Assembly: GCF_026224925.1 (NCBI RefSeq)
Contig: NZ_JAMFRV010000107.1
Coordinates: forward strand, 1-43,574
From: Pseudomonas sp.
GTDB lineage: Bacteria; Pseudomonadota; Gammaproteobacteria; Pseudomonadales; Pseudomonadaceae
Direction: 5' to 3'
DNA: 43,574 bases
Each line of letters opens with the position of its first letter. Position 1 is the stretch's first letter. The position numbers and the translations under genes are program-made. The notes beneath the pieces are model-generated. The model saw only the letters and a program-made list of their open reading frames with translations. It searched no databases and had not been told where the DNA came from. Positions 17,497 through 26,655 of the stretch are shown here, in pieces.

Positions 17497-19106
17497 GTCG
17501 CTCCTTCAATTTTGCCGGTCATGAGTTCCGCAGCGCGCATGGCAACGGCCATGGCCGGGGCGTTGGTGTTGCCGGATGGCAGGGTCGGCATCACCGAGGT
17601 GTCGACCACGCGCAGGCCTTTAACGCCACGCACACGCAGGTGCAGGTCCACCACCGAGGCTTGGTCGTCGCCCATGCGGCAGGTGCCGGAAACGTGAAAT
17701 GCGGTTTGACCGTAATGGCGCAACGCAGCGAGGATCTGCTCATCGGTTTGCGCGTCAGGGCCGGGGGTGAGTTCTTTGACGATGAACGGCTTGAGCGACG
17801 GTTGCTCGGCCAGTTTTCGGAACCAGCGGACCAGCGCAATGCCTGCGGTGCGGTCGACTTCGGCGCTCAAATAGTTGGCATCGATAAGCGGCGCCACCGA
17901 CGGGTCTTTGGATTGGATACGGATTTCACCCTGGCTTTCGGGGTGCAGAAAATAACCGCCGAGGGTCAGGCCTGGCTTTTTGTCGATCATCACTTTGTTG
18001 CCGTCGCCCAGCATCGAGTACAAGCTCACGCCGATTTGCGCGTCGGGACGATCCAGGCCCTTGCGGGTTTTGACGAAGCCGCCAGCCTCGTGGGCTGCGT
18101 GGGTCATTGGGCCTTTCTTGCTGACGAAATAACGCAGCACCGAGCGCAGCAATCCGAAACCGGAAAAGCTGTGATTGAAGCTGCCGCGGGTAACCCGGTA
18201 CTGCATGGCGATGTACAGGTGTTCACGCAGGTTGCGACCGACGTTCGGCGAATCGCTGACCACCTTTATGTCCAGCGAACGCAGCAGGTCACCGGGACCG
18301 ACACCCGATAGCTGCAGCAATTTCGGACTCTCGATGGCCCCCGCGCACAGTACGGCCTCGCGAGCGATACCTACCGTGCTCTGACCTGATGCATCGCGAA
18401 GCTGCAGCGTCACTGCTCGGCCGGCCTTGAACTCGATGAGTTCCACGGTGGTGCCTGTGAGCACGGTCAGGTTAAGGCGCTCGCGTACAGGATCAAGAAA
18501 CGCCTTGGCGGCGCTGAAGCGCTGACCGCCCCAGGTGGTTTGCGGTTGGTAGCCGAAGCCGCCGTGTTTCACCGCGTCGACGTGGTTGGTATCAGCCACT
18601 TTCGCCGTCCCGAGCTGAGCGGCTGCGGCGATCACCGCGTCACACAGTTCATCGCCGGAGGGATGCACACTGACTTTCAGCGGGCCACCCACGCCACGCC
18701 AATCTGCGGCACCCAACTGGTGGTCTTCGAGGGCGACAAACTGCCGGCCAATGTCTTTCCAGCCCCAACCGCTGCAGCCATTGGCTTCCCAGCCATCGTA
18801 ATCAGCCGGAGCGCCGCGCACATAGACCATGCCGTTGACAGAACTGGAGCCGCCCAGGGTTCGGCCCTTGAGCCATAGTTCGTTGCCGAGGTCTTTGCCG
18901 CGTGAGGCCTGATAGTCCCATACGTGGGGGTTGCCGGGCGCCAGCAGTTTGCCGATGCCTCGGGGCATGGCGATCATTGCACTGCTGTCTTGCGGGCCGC
19001 TTTCGATCAGCAGCACCGATACAGTGGAATCGCTGGACAGCCGATTTGCCATCACGCAGCCGCAAGAGCCCGCGCCGACAATGACGTAGTCGTAGGATTT
19101 GTGCAT
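17490..19106 (-). CDS. GMC family oxidoreductase (choline/alcohol dehydrogenase-like)
   Basis: YDYVIVGAGSCGCVMANRLS, GRTLGGSSSVNGMVYVRG, GAIESPKLLQLSGVGP, C-terminal FHVSGTCRMG...VDTSVMPTLPSGNTNAPAMAVAMRAAELM. Confidence 0.96.
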   Translation of the reverse strand: MHKSYDYVIVGAGSCGCVMANRLSSDSTVSVLLIESGPQDSSAMIAMPRGIGKLLAPGNPHVWDYQASRGKDLGNELWLKGRTLGGSSSVNGMVYVRGAPADYDGWEANGCSGWGWKDIGRQFVALEDHQLGAADWRGVGGPLKVSVHPSGDELCDAVIAAAAQLGTAKVADTNHVDAVKHGGFGYQPQTTWGGQRFSAAKAFLDPVRERLNLTVLTGTTVELIEFKAGRAVTLQLRDASGQSTVGIAREAVLCAGAIESPKLLQLSGVGPGDLLRSLDIKVVSDSPNVGRNLREHLYIAMQYRVTRGSFNHSFSGFGLLRSVLRYFVSKKGPMTHAAHEAGGFVKTRKGLDRPDAQIGVSLYSMLGDGNKVMIDKKPGLTLGGYFLHPESQGEIRIQSKDPSVAPLIDANYLSAEVDRTAGIALVRWFRKLAEQPSLKPFIVKELTPGPDAQTDEQILAALRHYGQTAFHVSGTCRMGDDQASVVDLHLRVRGVKGLRVVDTSVMPTLPSGNTNAPAMAVAMRAAELMTGKIEGATC

Positions 19107-19364
19107 TTTTATTGTTCTGCTCTACAGGGAAAGTACTGGACAGAACGGACTCTAAAACCGTCGCCACACATCCACAACGGACAGAAAACCCGATCTGTTC
19201 GGTATGGCTTGAAACTGACTTGTTGAACAGTGCTGAACACCGCTGCTTGCTTGCTCTGTGGGCCTGTGACAGTCTTGGCGAAGTTTATTGAAACACTCCT
19301 GAAGAAACTGTTTAAAAACCACTACAAAAAGATATTCACCAAGCCTCTCACGTAGAGATTCCGG

Positions 19365-19994
19365 ATGAATCAGAATATTCCCACCGTTGCCGACTGGCCC
19401 CATGAGTCGGACGTCAGCGGCGACCGACATGCCTTACGCGCGCAACGCACGCGCGAACTAATGCTGGTGACCATGTATCACCTGGCACTGGAGAAGGATT
19501 ACTGCGACATCACGGTGCAGGATCTTCTCGACCGATCAGGCATCGCACGGTCGACGTTTTATACCCACTTTCGCGACAAAGAAGACCTGCTGGTCGCCGG
19601 CTACGGGGTCATGGGTGCGCCCGCGATAAAACTCAGTAGCGTCGCGGGTCGAGAGCGGGTGGTGCTGGATGTGTGCGGCTGGTTATTTTTGGCAACCGAG
19701 CAGCACGCGGCATTGACCACTTCGTTGATGAGTGGAACGTCTCGATACATTGTCTTGGCACACTTGGAAAACCTGCTGGTCGTTCAGGTTCGTGAGCACA
19801 TGAAGACGCACAACGCTTATGACTCCAGCGGTTTTAGCGGTGAGATTGCGGTGCGCAGCCTGGTCGGCGGGTTGCTCGCTCTTTGGCTTTGGTGGGTGCG
19901 CCACGATTATCCCTGCGCGGCGCTAGGACTCAGTGCAACTTTCAACGGACTGATGAGCCAAGGCATTTGGCCCGAAACGGATTGCACTGCCTGA
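19365..19994 (+). CDS. TetR/AcrR family transcriptional regulator
   Basis: HTH region YCDITVQDLLDRSGIARSTFYTHFRDKEDLLVAG; divergent from the GMC operon. Confidence 0.92.
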   Translation: MNQNIPTVADWPHESDVSGDRHALRAQRTRELMLVTMYHLALEKDYCDITVQDLLDRSGIARSTFYTHFRDKEDLLVAGYGVMGAPAIKLSSVAGRERVVLDVCGWLFLATEQHAALTTSLMSGTSRYIVLAHLENLLVVQVREHMKTHNAYDSSGFSGEIAVRSLVGGLLALWLWWVRHDYPCAALGLSATFNGLMSQGIWPETDCTA

Positions 19995-20062
19995 TCCACA
20001 GGTAGGGCTACCCGTCTAACGATGTCTTGTGAGAAGGAGTCATCCCGCTTGAGTTTTGAACG

Positions 20063-22093
20063 TCAAACTCGAAACGCCCCGATCAATTGTTTTAACTCTG
20101 CTATCTGAACGGTCAGCTCACCGCTGGCACGTTCTGTCTTATTGGCACCGGAGGCAGTGCGTTCACCCGCCTGGTTGATCGCGACGATGTTGCGATCGAT
20201 ATTATGAGCCACAGCCATCTGCTGCTCGGCAGCGGTCGCGATTCGCTGGTTCTGGTCGACGATCTGGCCCACGGCATCAAGTATATTGACCAGCGCTTTC
20301 TGCACCTGCCCTGATTGGCCGACTGCGCCGTTGGCGGTGTGATGACTCAGGCCCATGGCTTTTACCGCAGCCCCTACGCCGTTTTGCAGGGCTTCGATGG
20401 TCTGTTGAATTTCGTCGGTGGATTGTCGAGTACGTTGAGCCAACGTGCGTACCTCATCGGCCACTACGGCAAATCCCCGGCCTTGTTCGCCAGCGCGTGC
20501 GGCCTCAATCGCCGCATTCAGCGCCAGTAAATTGGTTTGCTCGGCGATACTCTTGATAACGTCCAGGACGGTGCTAATTGACGTACTGTCGTTGGCCAAT
20601 TGATTGATCACAGTAACCGAACACTCGATTTCCTCGGCCAATCGCACGATGCTTTTTTGCTGCGAATCGAGCAGCCCGCGGCCACTGGCGGTTTCCAGGT
20701 TGACACTCTGCGCGCTGGCGACCGCGGCGACGGCACTAAGTGCGACCTCTTGGGCCGTTGCCGTCATTTGGTTCATTGCGGCGGCGACCTGTTCAATCTG
20801 ACCTCGTTGATCTGTAACGGCCACGCTGCTTTGTGCCGAAACCGTTTCTACCTGGCCGGCCTGAAGCTGAACTTCGCCCACCGTGCGACCGACTTGTTCG
20901 ATCAAGTCATGGATCTTCTGCACCGTGGTATTGAGCGCCAGGCCGAGGTCGCCCAGTTCATCGCGGCTTTGTGCATGGAAGCTGACGGTCATGTCTCCTG
21001 TAGCGACCTTGCCCATCACCTGTCGAAGGCTGCGCAAGGTGCCGCGGGTTGCGATATAGAAGGCCGCAAACAGGTAAAAGATCGTCACGAACACCACGGC
21101 AACGCCGGCACTCAGTATCAGCATGTTGTTGCGCTTCTGCGCCAGGCGCTGCTGCAACTTATCGTCGAGCACGTGCAGGGTGGCATCGTTTAATCGATAG
21201 GTAGTGGCCATCAGTTCGCTGACCCGGTCATAAAACTGTTGCCACGGCATCTCGAGTTCGTCGGCAGCTACCACGTTTTTTTCGAACAACAGCCCACCTT
21301 GTTTCAGCGACGCCCGGCTGGCCGTTGCCAATGCCTGGAGCTGTTGTGTGGTGCTTGGGCTGACAAGCAACGCTTCGTCCAGCCTAAGGCCATAATCTGC
21401 GTCCAGTTTGTCCAGCGCATTGAGCAGGATGTCGAACTTCACGTTGGCAGAGGTGTTCAATAGCTTCTGCGCCAATGAGTAGGACCCCATCGTGCGACCT
21501 TGACCGAGCATCGACGTCACCTGCGCAGTCACCGTATTGACCAGCTCGATGAGCTGACGAACTTCAGGTTCATCGTCCTGGCTGAGCCCTGCCTGGCTGG
21601 CGATGATGCGGCAAAGCAGTTGAGCATCGGCGAGTATCCGGTCGATGATCAGACTCTTGTTCTGTAAGGAAGTCGCAGTCTGCTGCGCTTTGAACTGCTT
21701 GATCATCTGGTCGCGTTTGCTATTGAACGCGGCAATCTGGTCGTCGTCGATGCTGACCACCGCCAGCCTTTGCAGAGTGCTCATCACCTGTTGTTCAAGG
21801 GTGGCGATGCGCGACTCGAGGTCTTCGTTTTTGCCGGAAGGTCCGAGGATCGCATTGATTTCGGCCAGGTTGCTCAGCGCCTCCAGATCCTTGCGTAAGC
21901 CCAAGCTTGAACCCAGCAGATCCAGGCTTTGCAGCTCGACTTGGGTGCTCACGTACCGACGATACGAGTCGCGAACCAAATAGAGATTGCTGGCCAGCAT
22001 CGGCAGGAAAAAAAGCATGCTCATGAGACCGAATTTTTTGGCGAAGCTCAGGCGGTTCATCAGTGCAATTGCCGGATACATCAAGCTCATCAT
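20063..22093 (-). CDS. methyl-accepting chemotaxis protein
   Basis: Two TM segments around a long periplasmic sensor, HAMP, signalling hairpin [41 protein letters not shown]. Confidence 0.96.
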   Translation of the reverse strand: MMSLMYPAIALMNRLSFAKKFGLMSMLFFLPMLASNLYLVRDSYRRYVSTQVELQSLDLLGSSLGLRKDLEALSNLAEINAILGPSGKNEDLESRIATLEQQVMSTLQRLAVVSIDDDQIAAFNSKRDQMIKQFKAQQTATSLQNKSLIIDRILADAQLLCRIIASQAGLSQDDEPEVRQLIELVNTVTAQVTSMLGQGRTMGSYSLAQKLLNTSANVKFDILLNALDKLDADYGLRLDEALLVSPSTTQQLQALATASRASLKQGGLLFEKNVVAADELEMPWQQFYDRVSELMATTYRLNDATLHVLDDKLQQRLAQKRNNMLILSAGVAVVFVTIFYLFAAFYIATRGTLRSLRQVMGKVATGDMTVSFHAQSRDELGDLGLALNTTVQKIHDLIEQVGRTVGEVQLQAGQVETVSAQSSVAVTDQRGQIEQVAAAMNQMTATAQEVALSAVAAVASAQSVNLETASGRGLLDSQQKSIVRLAEEIECSVTVINQLANDSTSISTVLDVIKSIAEQTNLLALNAAIEAARAGEQGRGFAVVADEVRTLAQRTRQSTDEIQQTIEALQNGVGAAVKAMGLSHHTANGAVGQSGQVQKALVNILDAVGQIVDQNQRIATAAEQQMAVAHNIDRNIVAINQAGERTASGANKTERASGELTVQIAELKQLIGAFRV

Positions 22094-22192
22094 TTAGCCT
22101 TTTCCTTTCTGTTTTTATTTTTGTTCTTTAAAGCACGGCTTGTGAATTTTTCGAGTCATGCCCACTGATTCAGTCGGGGTATTCACATTAGT

Positions 22193-22210
22193 TATTCTTG
22201 ATTAAGAATA
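22193..22210. promoter_or_regulatory. 18-bp near-perfect palindrome TATTCTTGATTAAGAATA, candidate operator
   Basis: 8 of 9 base pairs symmetric; in the divergent MCP / CoA-transferase intergenic region. Confidence 0.4.
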
Positions 22211-22318
22211 CTAGTCTGTATTGAAAATTATGTTATTCATTGAACTGGCCGGAACGGCTGGCCAGCTAGCAAAGCCATTTAGGTGGCCTTTAAAAATAAG
22301 AAGAGTTGAGGGTGTGCC

Positions 22319-24547
22319 ATGAGCGACGGGATTCTTCACGCGATTCGGGTCATCGATGTGTGCAGCGGTATCGCCGGCTCGGCTGCAGGTTTGCAGTTGA
22401 GCGAAGCAGGGGCCGAGGTAGTGAAAGTCGAACCTGCTGCAGGCAACCGTCAGCGTGGCACGCCGCTCTTCCGCGTGCTCAATCGCGGAAAACTCAGCGT
22501 AGCCTTAGACCTTGAAACGCCTGATGCGCTAGGCGATTTGCTGGCTACTGCGGATGTACTCATACATGAGTTCACCCCCGCTAAAGCCGCCGCCCTTGGG
22601 CTGGATGACATTACCTTAGGCAAGCGTTTTCCTCGACTGGTGGTCTCGGCTATTGGTGGCTGGCCGCCGCGCCATGAATTGGCCAATGCACTGCCCAGGG
22701 AAACCCTGGTACTGGCCCGGCTCGGGCTGCTTGATGAGCAACCCGGTCACCGCCCAGGGCCGGTTTTTGTGCGCATGCCGTTCGCCAACTGGCTGGCCTG
22801 TTGGCTGTGTGTGGTTGGGGTCATGGCTCGGTTGATCGCCCGGGACCGAGACGGTCGCGGCGGCCCGGCGCATACCAGCCTGGCGCAGGCGGCACTGGTG
22901 CCGATGACCATGCACTGGACCCGTGCCGAAACGCCGACCGCAGTATTCGCCAAAGGGCTGGATAAACACATTCCGATTCCGTTACACCAGTGCAGCGATG
23001 GCCGCTGGATTCATGTGCATTACTCACCGGATAAAGCGCCTTGGATGTCGGCTGCGTTCACCGAATTTGGTGACGCCGAAGTGGCCCGGCTCAATGCGTT
23101 ATGGCCGCCCAGCCATGTAGCGCCAAACTTCGGTGCGAACCGGGCGGTGTTCGCCACCCGACCCGCCCAAGACTGGGTAGAGCACCTGTGGGCACACGAT
23201 GTGGCCGTGCAAATCGCCGCACCTTTTGGCTCGATTTACTTCGACGAGCAGGCGCGGCTCAACGGCTACGTGGTTCCGGTCGACGATCCGCTGCTGGGGA
23301 ACACCTTCCAGCCAGGGCCTTCTTATAGCGTCGAACCCCCAGCTCAAGTGCGTGGCCCCTTGCATGCATTGGGTGCGGATAACGCTCGCGTTTCGGCCCA
23401 TCAGCCTGCGGTCACGGCGCAACCAGAGCATCCTGTGCATACCGCGTTGCCACCCTTGCACGGTCTGAAGGTGCTTGATCTCGGCGCCTATCTGGCCGGT
23501 CCGTTCGCCTGCATGATGCTGGCTGATCTGGGAGCCGAAGTGATCAAGGTCGAAGCACCGGCCGGGGACGCGATGCGTCGGTTGGAGCGTACTTTTAGCG
23601 GAACTCAACGGGGCAAACGCGGGGTTGCTTTGAAGCTTGGCGATCCTCAGAGCCAGCCGTTGGTGGACGCGTTAGTGCGCTGGGCAGACGTGGTTCACCA
23701 CAACATGCGCCTACCTGCTGCGCGCAAACTCAAGGTCGATTACGCAAGCCTGCAAGCGCTTAATCCAGGTCTTCTTTACTGCCATGTCAGTGCTTATGGA
23801 CCCCATGGCCCGCGTGCCGATTGGCCCGGTTTCGATCAATTGATGCAGGCCTCGTGTGGCTGGGAAACTGCTCAGGGTGGACTCGGAAATCCACCGCAAT
23901 GGTTGCGATTTGGCGTGGGCGATTTCTTTGCTGGCTTGTCATCTTTGTATGCCTTGTTGCTGGGCCTTTATCAGCGCAATCGCAGTGGCGAAGGGCAGAT
24001 GGTGGCGTCGTCGCTGCTCGGCGCTACGATGCTGTCGATGAGCGAAGCGGTGGCGTTTGACGACGGCACTGTCAGTGAAGTCGATGTGCTCGACAGTGAG
24101 CAAACCGGGCTGGGCGCGGAGCATCGTTTGTACCGCTGCACCGACGGCTGGATAGCCGTGGCGGCGTTAGAGCCCACGGAGATCGAGCACTTTCAGGCGA
24201 CGGTAGGCGCCACGCCAACGGCTTATTTCAGCACACGCAGTCAAGCCCAGGCGTTGGCGGATTTGCACAGCGCCAAGGTGCCCGCGGAGATTGTTAGCGA
24301 AGCACAGCTCGATCCGTTTCTCGACGATCCGGCGCATGCCGCCGCTGGCCTGCATGCCCATTACCCCCACGCGGTTTACGGCCATCTGCAGCAGATCGGC
24401 GGCTTCTGGGATTTCGGCGATCTGCCGCTTTCTCTCAACCGTGCGCCGCCGGCATTGGGCGAACACAGCCGCGAAGTGCTTAACGCCCTTGGTTTTACCG
24501 ACGACCAGTTGCAACCGCTGGCCGACGCTGGCCTGCTAAAACTTTAG
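22319..24547 (+). CDS. tandem two-domain CaiB/BaiF (class III) CoA-transferase
   Basis: Two repeats of the family N-terminal signature: IRVIDVCSGIAGSAAGLQLSEAGAEVVKVEP and LKVLDLGAYLAGPFACMMLADLGAEVIKVEAPAGD. Confidence 0.93.
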   Translation: MSDGILHAIRVIDVCSGIAGSAAGLQLSEAGAEVVKVEPAAGNRQRGTPLFRVLNRGKLSVALDLETPDALGDLLATADVLIHEFTPAKAAALGLDDITLGKRFPRLVVSAIGGWPPRHELANALPRETLVLARLGLLDEQPGHRPGPVFVRMPFANWLACWLCVVGVMARLIARDRDGRGGPAHTSLAQAALVPMTMHWTRAETPTAVFAKGLDKHIPIPLHQCSDGRWIHVHYSPDKAPWMSAAFTEFGDAEVARLNALWPPSHVAPNFGANRAVFATRPAQDWVEHLWAHDVAVQIAAPFGSIYFDEQARLNGYVVPVDDPLLGNTFQPGPSYSVEPPAQVRGPLHALGADNARVSAHQPAVTAQPEHPVHTALPPLHGLKVLDLGAYLAGPFACMMLADLGAEVIKVEAPAGDAMRRLERTFSGTQRGKRGVALKLGDPQSQPLVDALVRWADVVHHNMRLPAARKLKVDYASLQALNPGLLYCHVSAYGPHGPRADWPGFDQLMQASCGWETAQGGLGNPPQWLRFGVGDFFAGLSSLYALLLGLYQRNRSGEGQMVASSLLGATMLSMSEAVAFDDGTVSEVDVLDSEQTGLGAEHRLYRCTDGWIAVAALEPTEIEHFQATVGATPTAYFSTRSQAQALADLHSAKVPAEIVSEAQLDPFLDDPAHAAAGLHAHYPHAVYGHLQQIGGFWDFGDLPLSLNRAPPALGEHSREVLNALGFTDDQLQPLADAGLLKL

Positions 24548-24577
24548 GTCGACCCTTTCTCGCTACAAGGAACTGAC

Positions 24578-25330
24578 ATGCACGAGCTTTACATGCACGA
24601 GCTGGATTTCAGCGGCAAGACTGTATTGGTCATCGGTGGCTCAAGCGGAATCGGCAACGGGATCGCGCAAAACTTCCGGAGTCGCGGCGCCGAGGTATAC
24701 GTCTGGGGTACGCGAGCAACAGCAGCGGATTACGCCGACTCGTCAGACTCCAATCTGCAGGGCTTGCATTACGCCCAAGTCGACGTCGGCGACGCTGCTC
24801 AGATAGAGCGCGCGCCCATTGTCTTTGGACAGCTGGACGTGCTGGTTCAGGCCCAAGGAACAGTGTTGTACGACCGCCAGGAATTTCAGGTGGAGGGCTT
24901 TCGCAAGGTGCTGGACATCAACCTCACCAGCCTCATGGTGTGTGCGCAAAAGTTTCACCCGCTACTCAAGGCGGCGCAGGGCGCGTTGATCATCGTCAGC
25001 TCGGCAGCCGCCTTCCATTCCACTCGTGGTAACCCGGCCTACAACGCGTCGAAAACCGGCGCGTTCGGTCTGACCCGAACTTTGGGCGAGGCGTGGGCGC
25101 GGGACGGGATTCGGGTCAACGGCATCGCGCCAGGGTTGGTGGAAACCAAATTGACGCGCATCACCACTGGCAATCCGAAGCGTCTTGAAGGGGCGTTGCG
25201 CACTATTCCATTGGGGCGTCTCGGTACTCCCCAAGACATGGCCAACGTCGCGCTGTTTCTTGCTTCACCGCTGGCCAGTTACATGCTTGGCCAAACCCTA
25301 TTGGTTGACGGCGGAATGTTACTCGCCTGA
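24578..25330 (+). CDS. SDR family oxidoreductase
   Basis: GGSSGIGNG cofactor motif, YNASK catalytic motif, C-terminal GQTLLVDGGMLLA. Confidence 0.93.
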   Translation: MHELYMHELDFSGKTVLVIGGSSGIGNGIAQNFRSRGAEVYVWGTRATAADYADSSDSNLQGLHYAQVDVGDAAQIERAPIVFGQLDVLVQAQGTVLYDRQEFQVEGFRKVLDINLTSLMVCAQKFHPLLKAAQGALIIVSSAAAFHSTRGNPAYNASKTGAFGLTRTLGEAWARDGIRVNGIAPGLVETKLTRITTGNPKRLEGALRTIPLGRLGTPQDMANVALFLASPLASYMLGQTLLVDGGMLLA

Positions 25331-25353
25331 TTGCATATTGAAAGGAGGGCCCG

Positions 25354-26655
25354 ATGGCCTGGGATTTTGAAACCGATGCCGATGTTCAGGCAGAACTGGA
25401 CTGGATCGAGCACTTCGTCCGTGAAGAAGTCGAACCCCTGGAGCACGTGCTTGGCAGCCCGTGGAATATCCATGACCCGTTGTTCAAGGAGCTGGTGCGA
25501 CCGCTGCAAGCGCAAGTGCGTGAGCGCCGCTTGTGGGCCTGTCACTTAGGTCCGGAACTGGGCGGGCCAGGTTACGGCCAGGTACGTTTGGCTCTGATCA
25601 ACGAAATCCTCGGTCGTGCGCTGTTTGGCCCCATCGTTTTTGGCTGCCAAGCGCCGGACTCCGGCAACAGCGAAATCCTCGCGCACTATGGCACCGTCGA
25701 ACAAAAACGCGCCTACCTGCAACCGTTGCTGGACGGCGAAATTGTCTCCTGTTTCGCGATGACTGAACCCCAAGGCGGCGCCGACCCTAGTGTGTTTACC
25801 ACCGAGGCGCGACGCGATGGTGACGACTGGGTCATCGACGGCGAAAAGTGGTTCGCCTCCAATGCCCGCTACGCTGCGTTTGTGATCGTGATGGCAGTGA
25901 CCGACAAAAGCCTTGGCGCCCATGGCGGCATGTCGATGTTCATCGTGCCGACCGACACACCGGGACTGCTGATCGAGCGCAACGTTGGCATCGCCGATGA
26001 TCCGGCCGCAACCCATGCCTACCTGAAATTCAATCAGGTTCGTGTGCCGTCCAGCAGCATGCTTGGCGAACCGGGACAAGCGTTTGTGGTGGCTCAGGTT
26101 CGGCTCGGCGGCGGGCGCGTTCACCACGCCATGCGGGTCATAGGTCAGGCGCAAAAAGCACTGGATGCCCTATGCCAGCGGGCCTTGTCGCGCAGCACCC
26201 AAGGCAGTCGGTTGGCAGATAAGCAGATGGTCCAGGAAAAGATCGCCGATTCGTGGGTCGAGCTGGAACAGTTCCGCCTGTTGGTGATGCGCACCGCGTG
26301 GCGGATCGACAAGTATCAGGACTATCGCCGGGTGCGCAAAGACATCGCGGCGGTCAAAGCGGCGATGCCCAAAGTGTTGCACGACATCGCCGCCCGGGCG
26401 TTGCAGGTCCACGGGTCGCTAGGAGTCAGCGAAGAAATGCCGTTTGCTGGTTTGATCATTCGCTCGTTCCAGATGGGCCTGGCGGACGGTCCGACTGAAG
26501 TGCACAAGGTCACGGTTGCCAAGCAACTGCTGCGTGATTATCAGCCGCAAGAACAGATGTTCCCCGATTACCACCGGCCGACGGCGGCGGCCAAAGCTCG
26601 GGAAAAGTACCGTGTGGAACTGGCCCGCTGTGGCGAACGGGAAACCCAGCGATGA
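25354..26655 (+). CDS. acyl-CoA dehydrogenase family protein, ACAD10/11-like
   Basis: CFAMTEPQGGADPS, DGEKWFASNA, ALQVHGSLGVSEE, and ADGPTEVH at the position of the usual (Y)EGT base motif. Confidence 0.93.
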   Translation: MAWDFETDADVQAELDWIEHFVREEVEPLEHVLGSPWNIHDPLFKELVRPLQAQVRERRLWACHLGPELGGPGYGQVRLALINEILGRALFGPIVFGCQAPDSGNSEILAHYGTVEQKRAYLQPLLDGEIVSCFAMTEPQGGADPSVFTTEARRDGDDWVIDGEKWFASNARYAAFVIVMAVTDKSLGAHGGMSMFIVPTDTPGLLIERNVGIADDPAATHAYLKFNQVRVPSSSMLGEPGQAFVVAQVRLGGGRVHHAMRVIGQAQKALDALCQRALSRSTQGSRLADKQMVQEKIADSWVELEQFRLLVMRTAWRIDKYQDYRRVRKDIAAVKAAMPKVLHDIAARALQVHGSLGVSEEMPFAGLIIRSFQMGLADGPTEVHKVTVAKQLLRDYQPQEQMFPDYHRPTAAAKAREKYRVELARCGERETQR

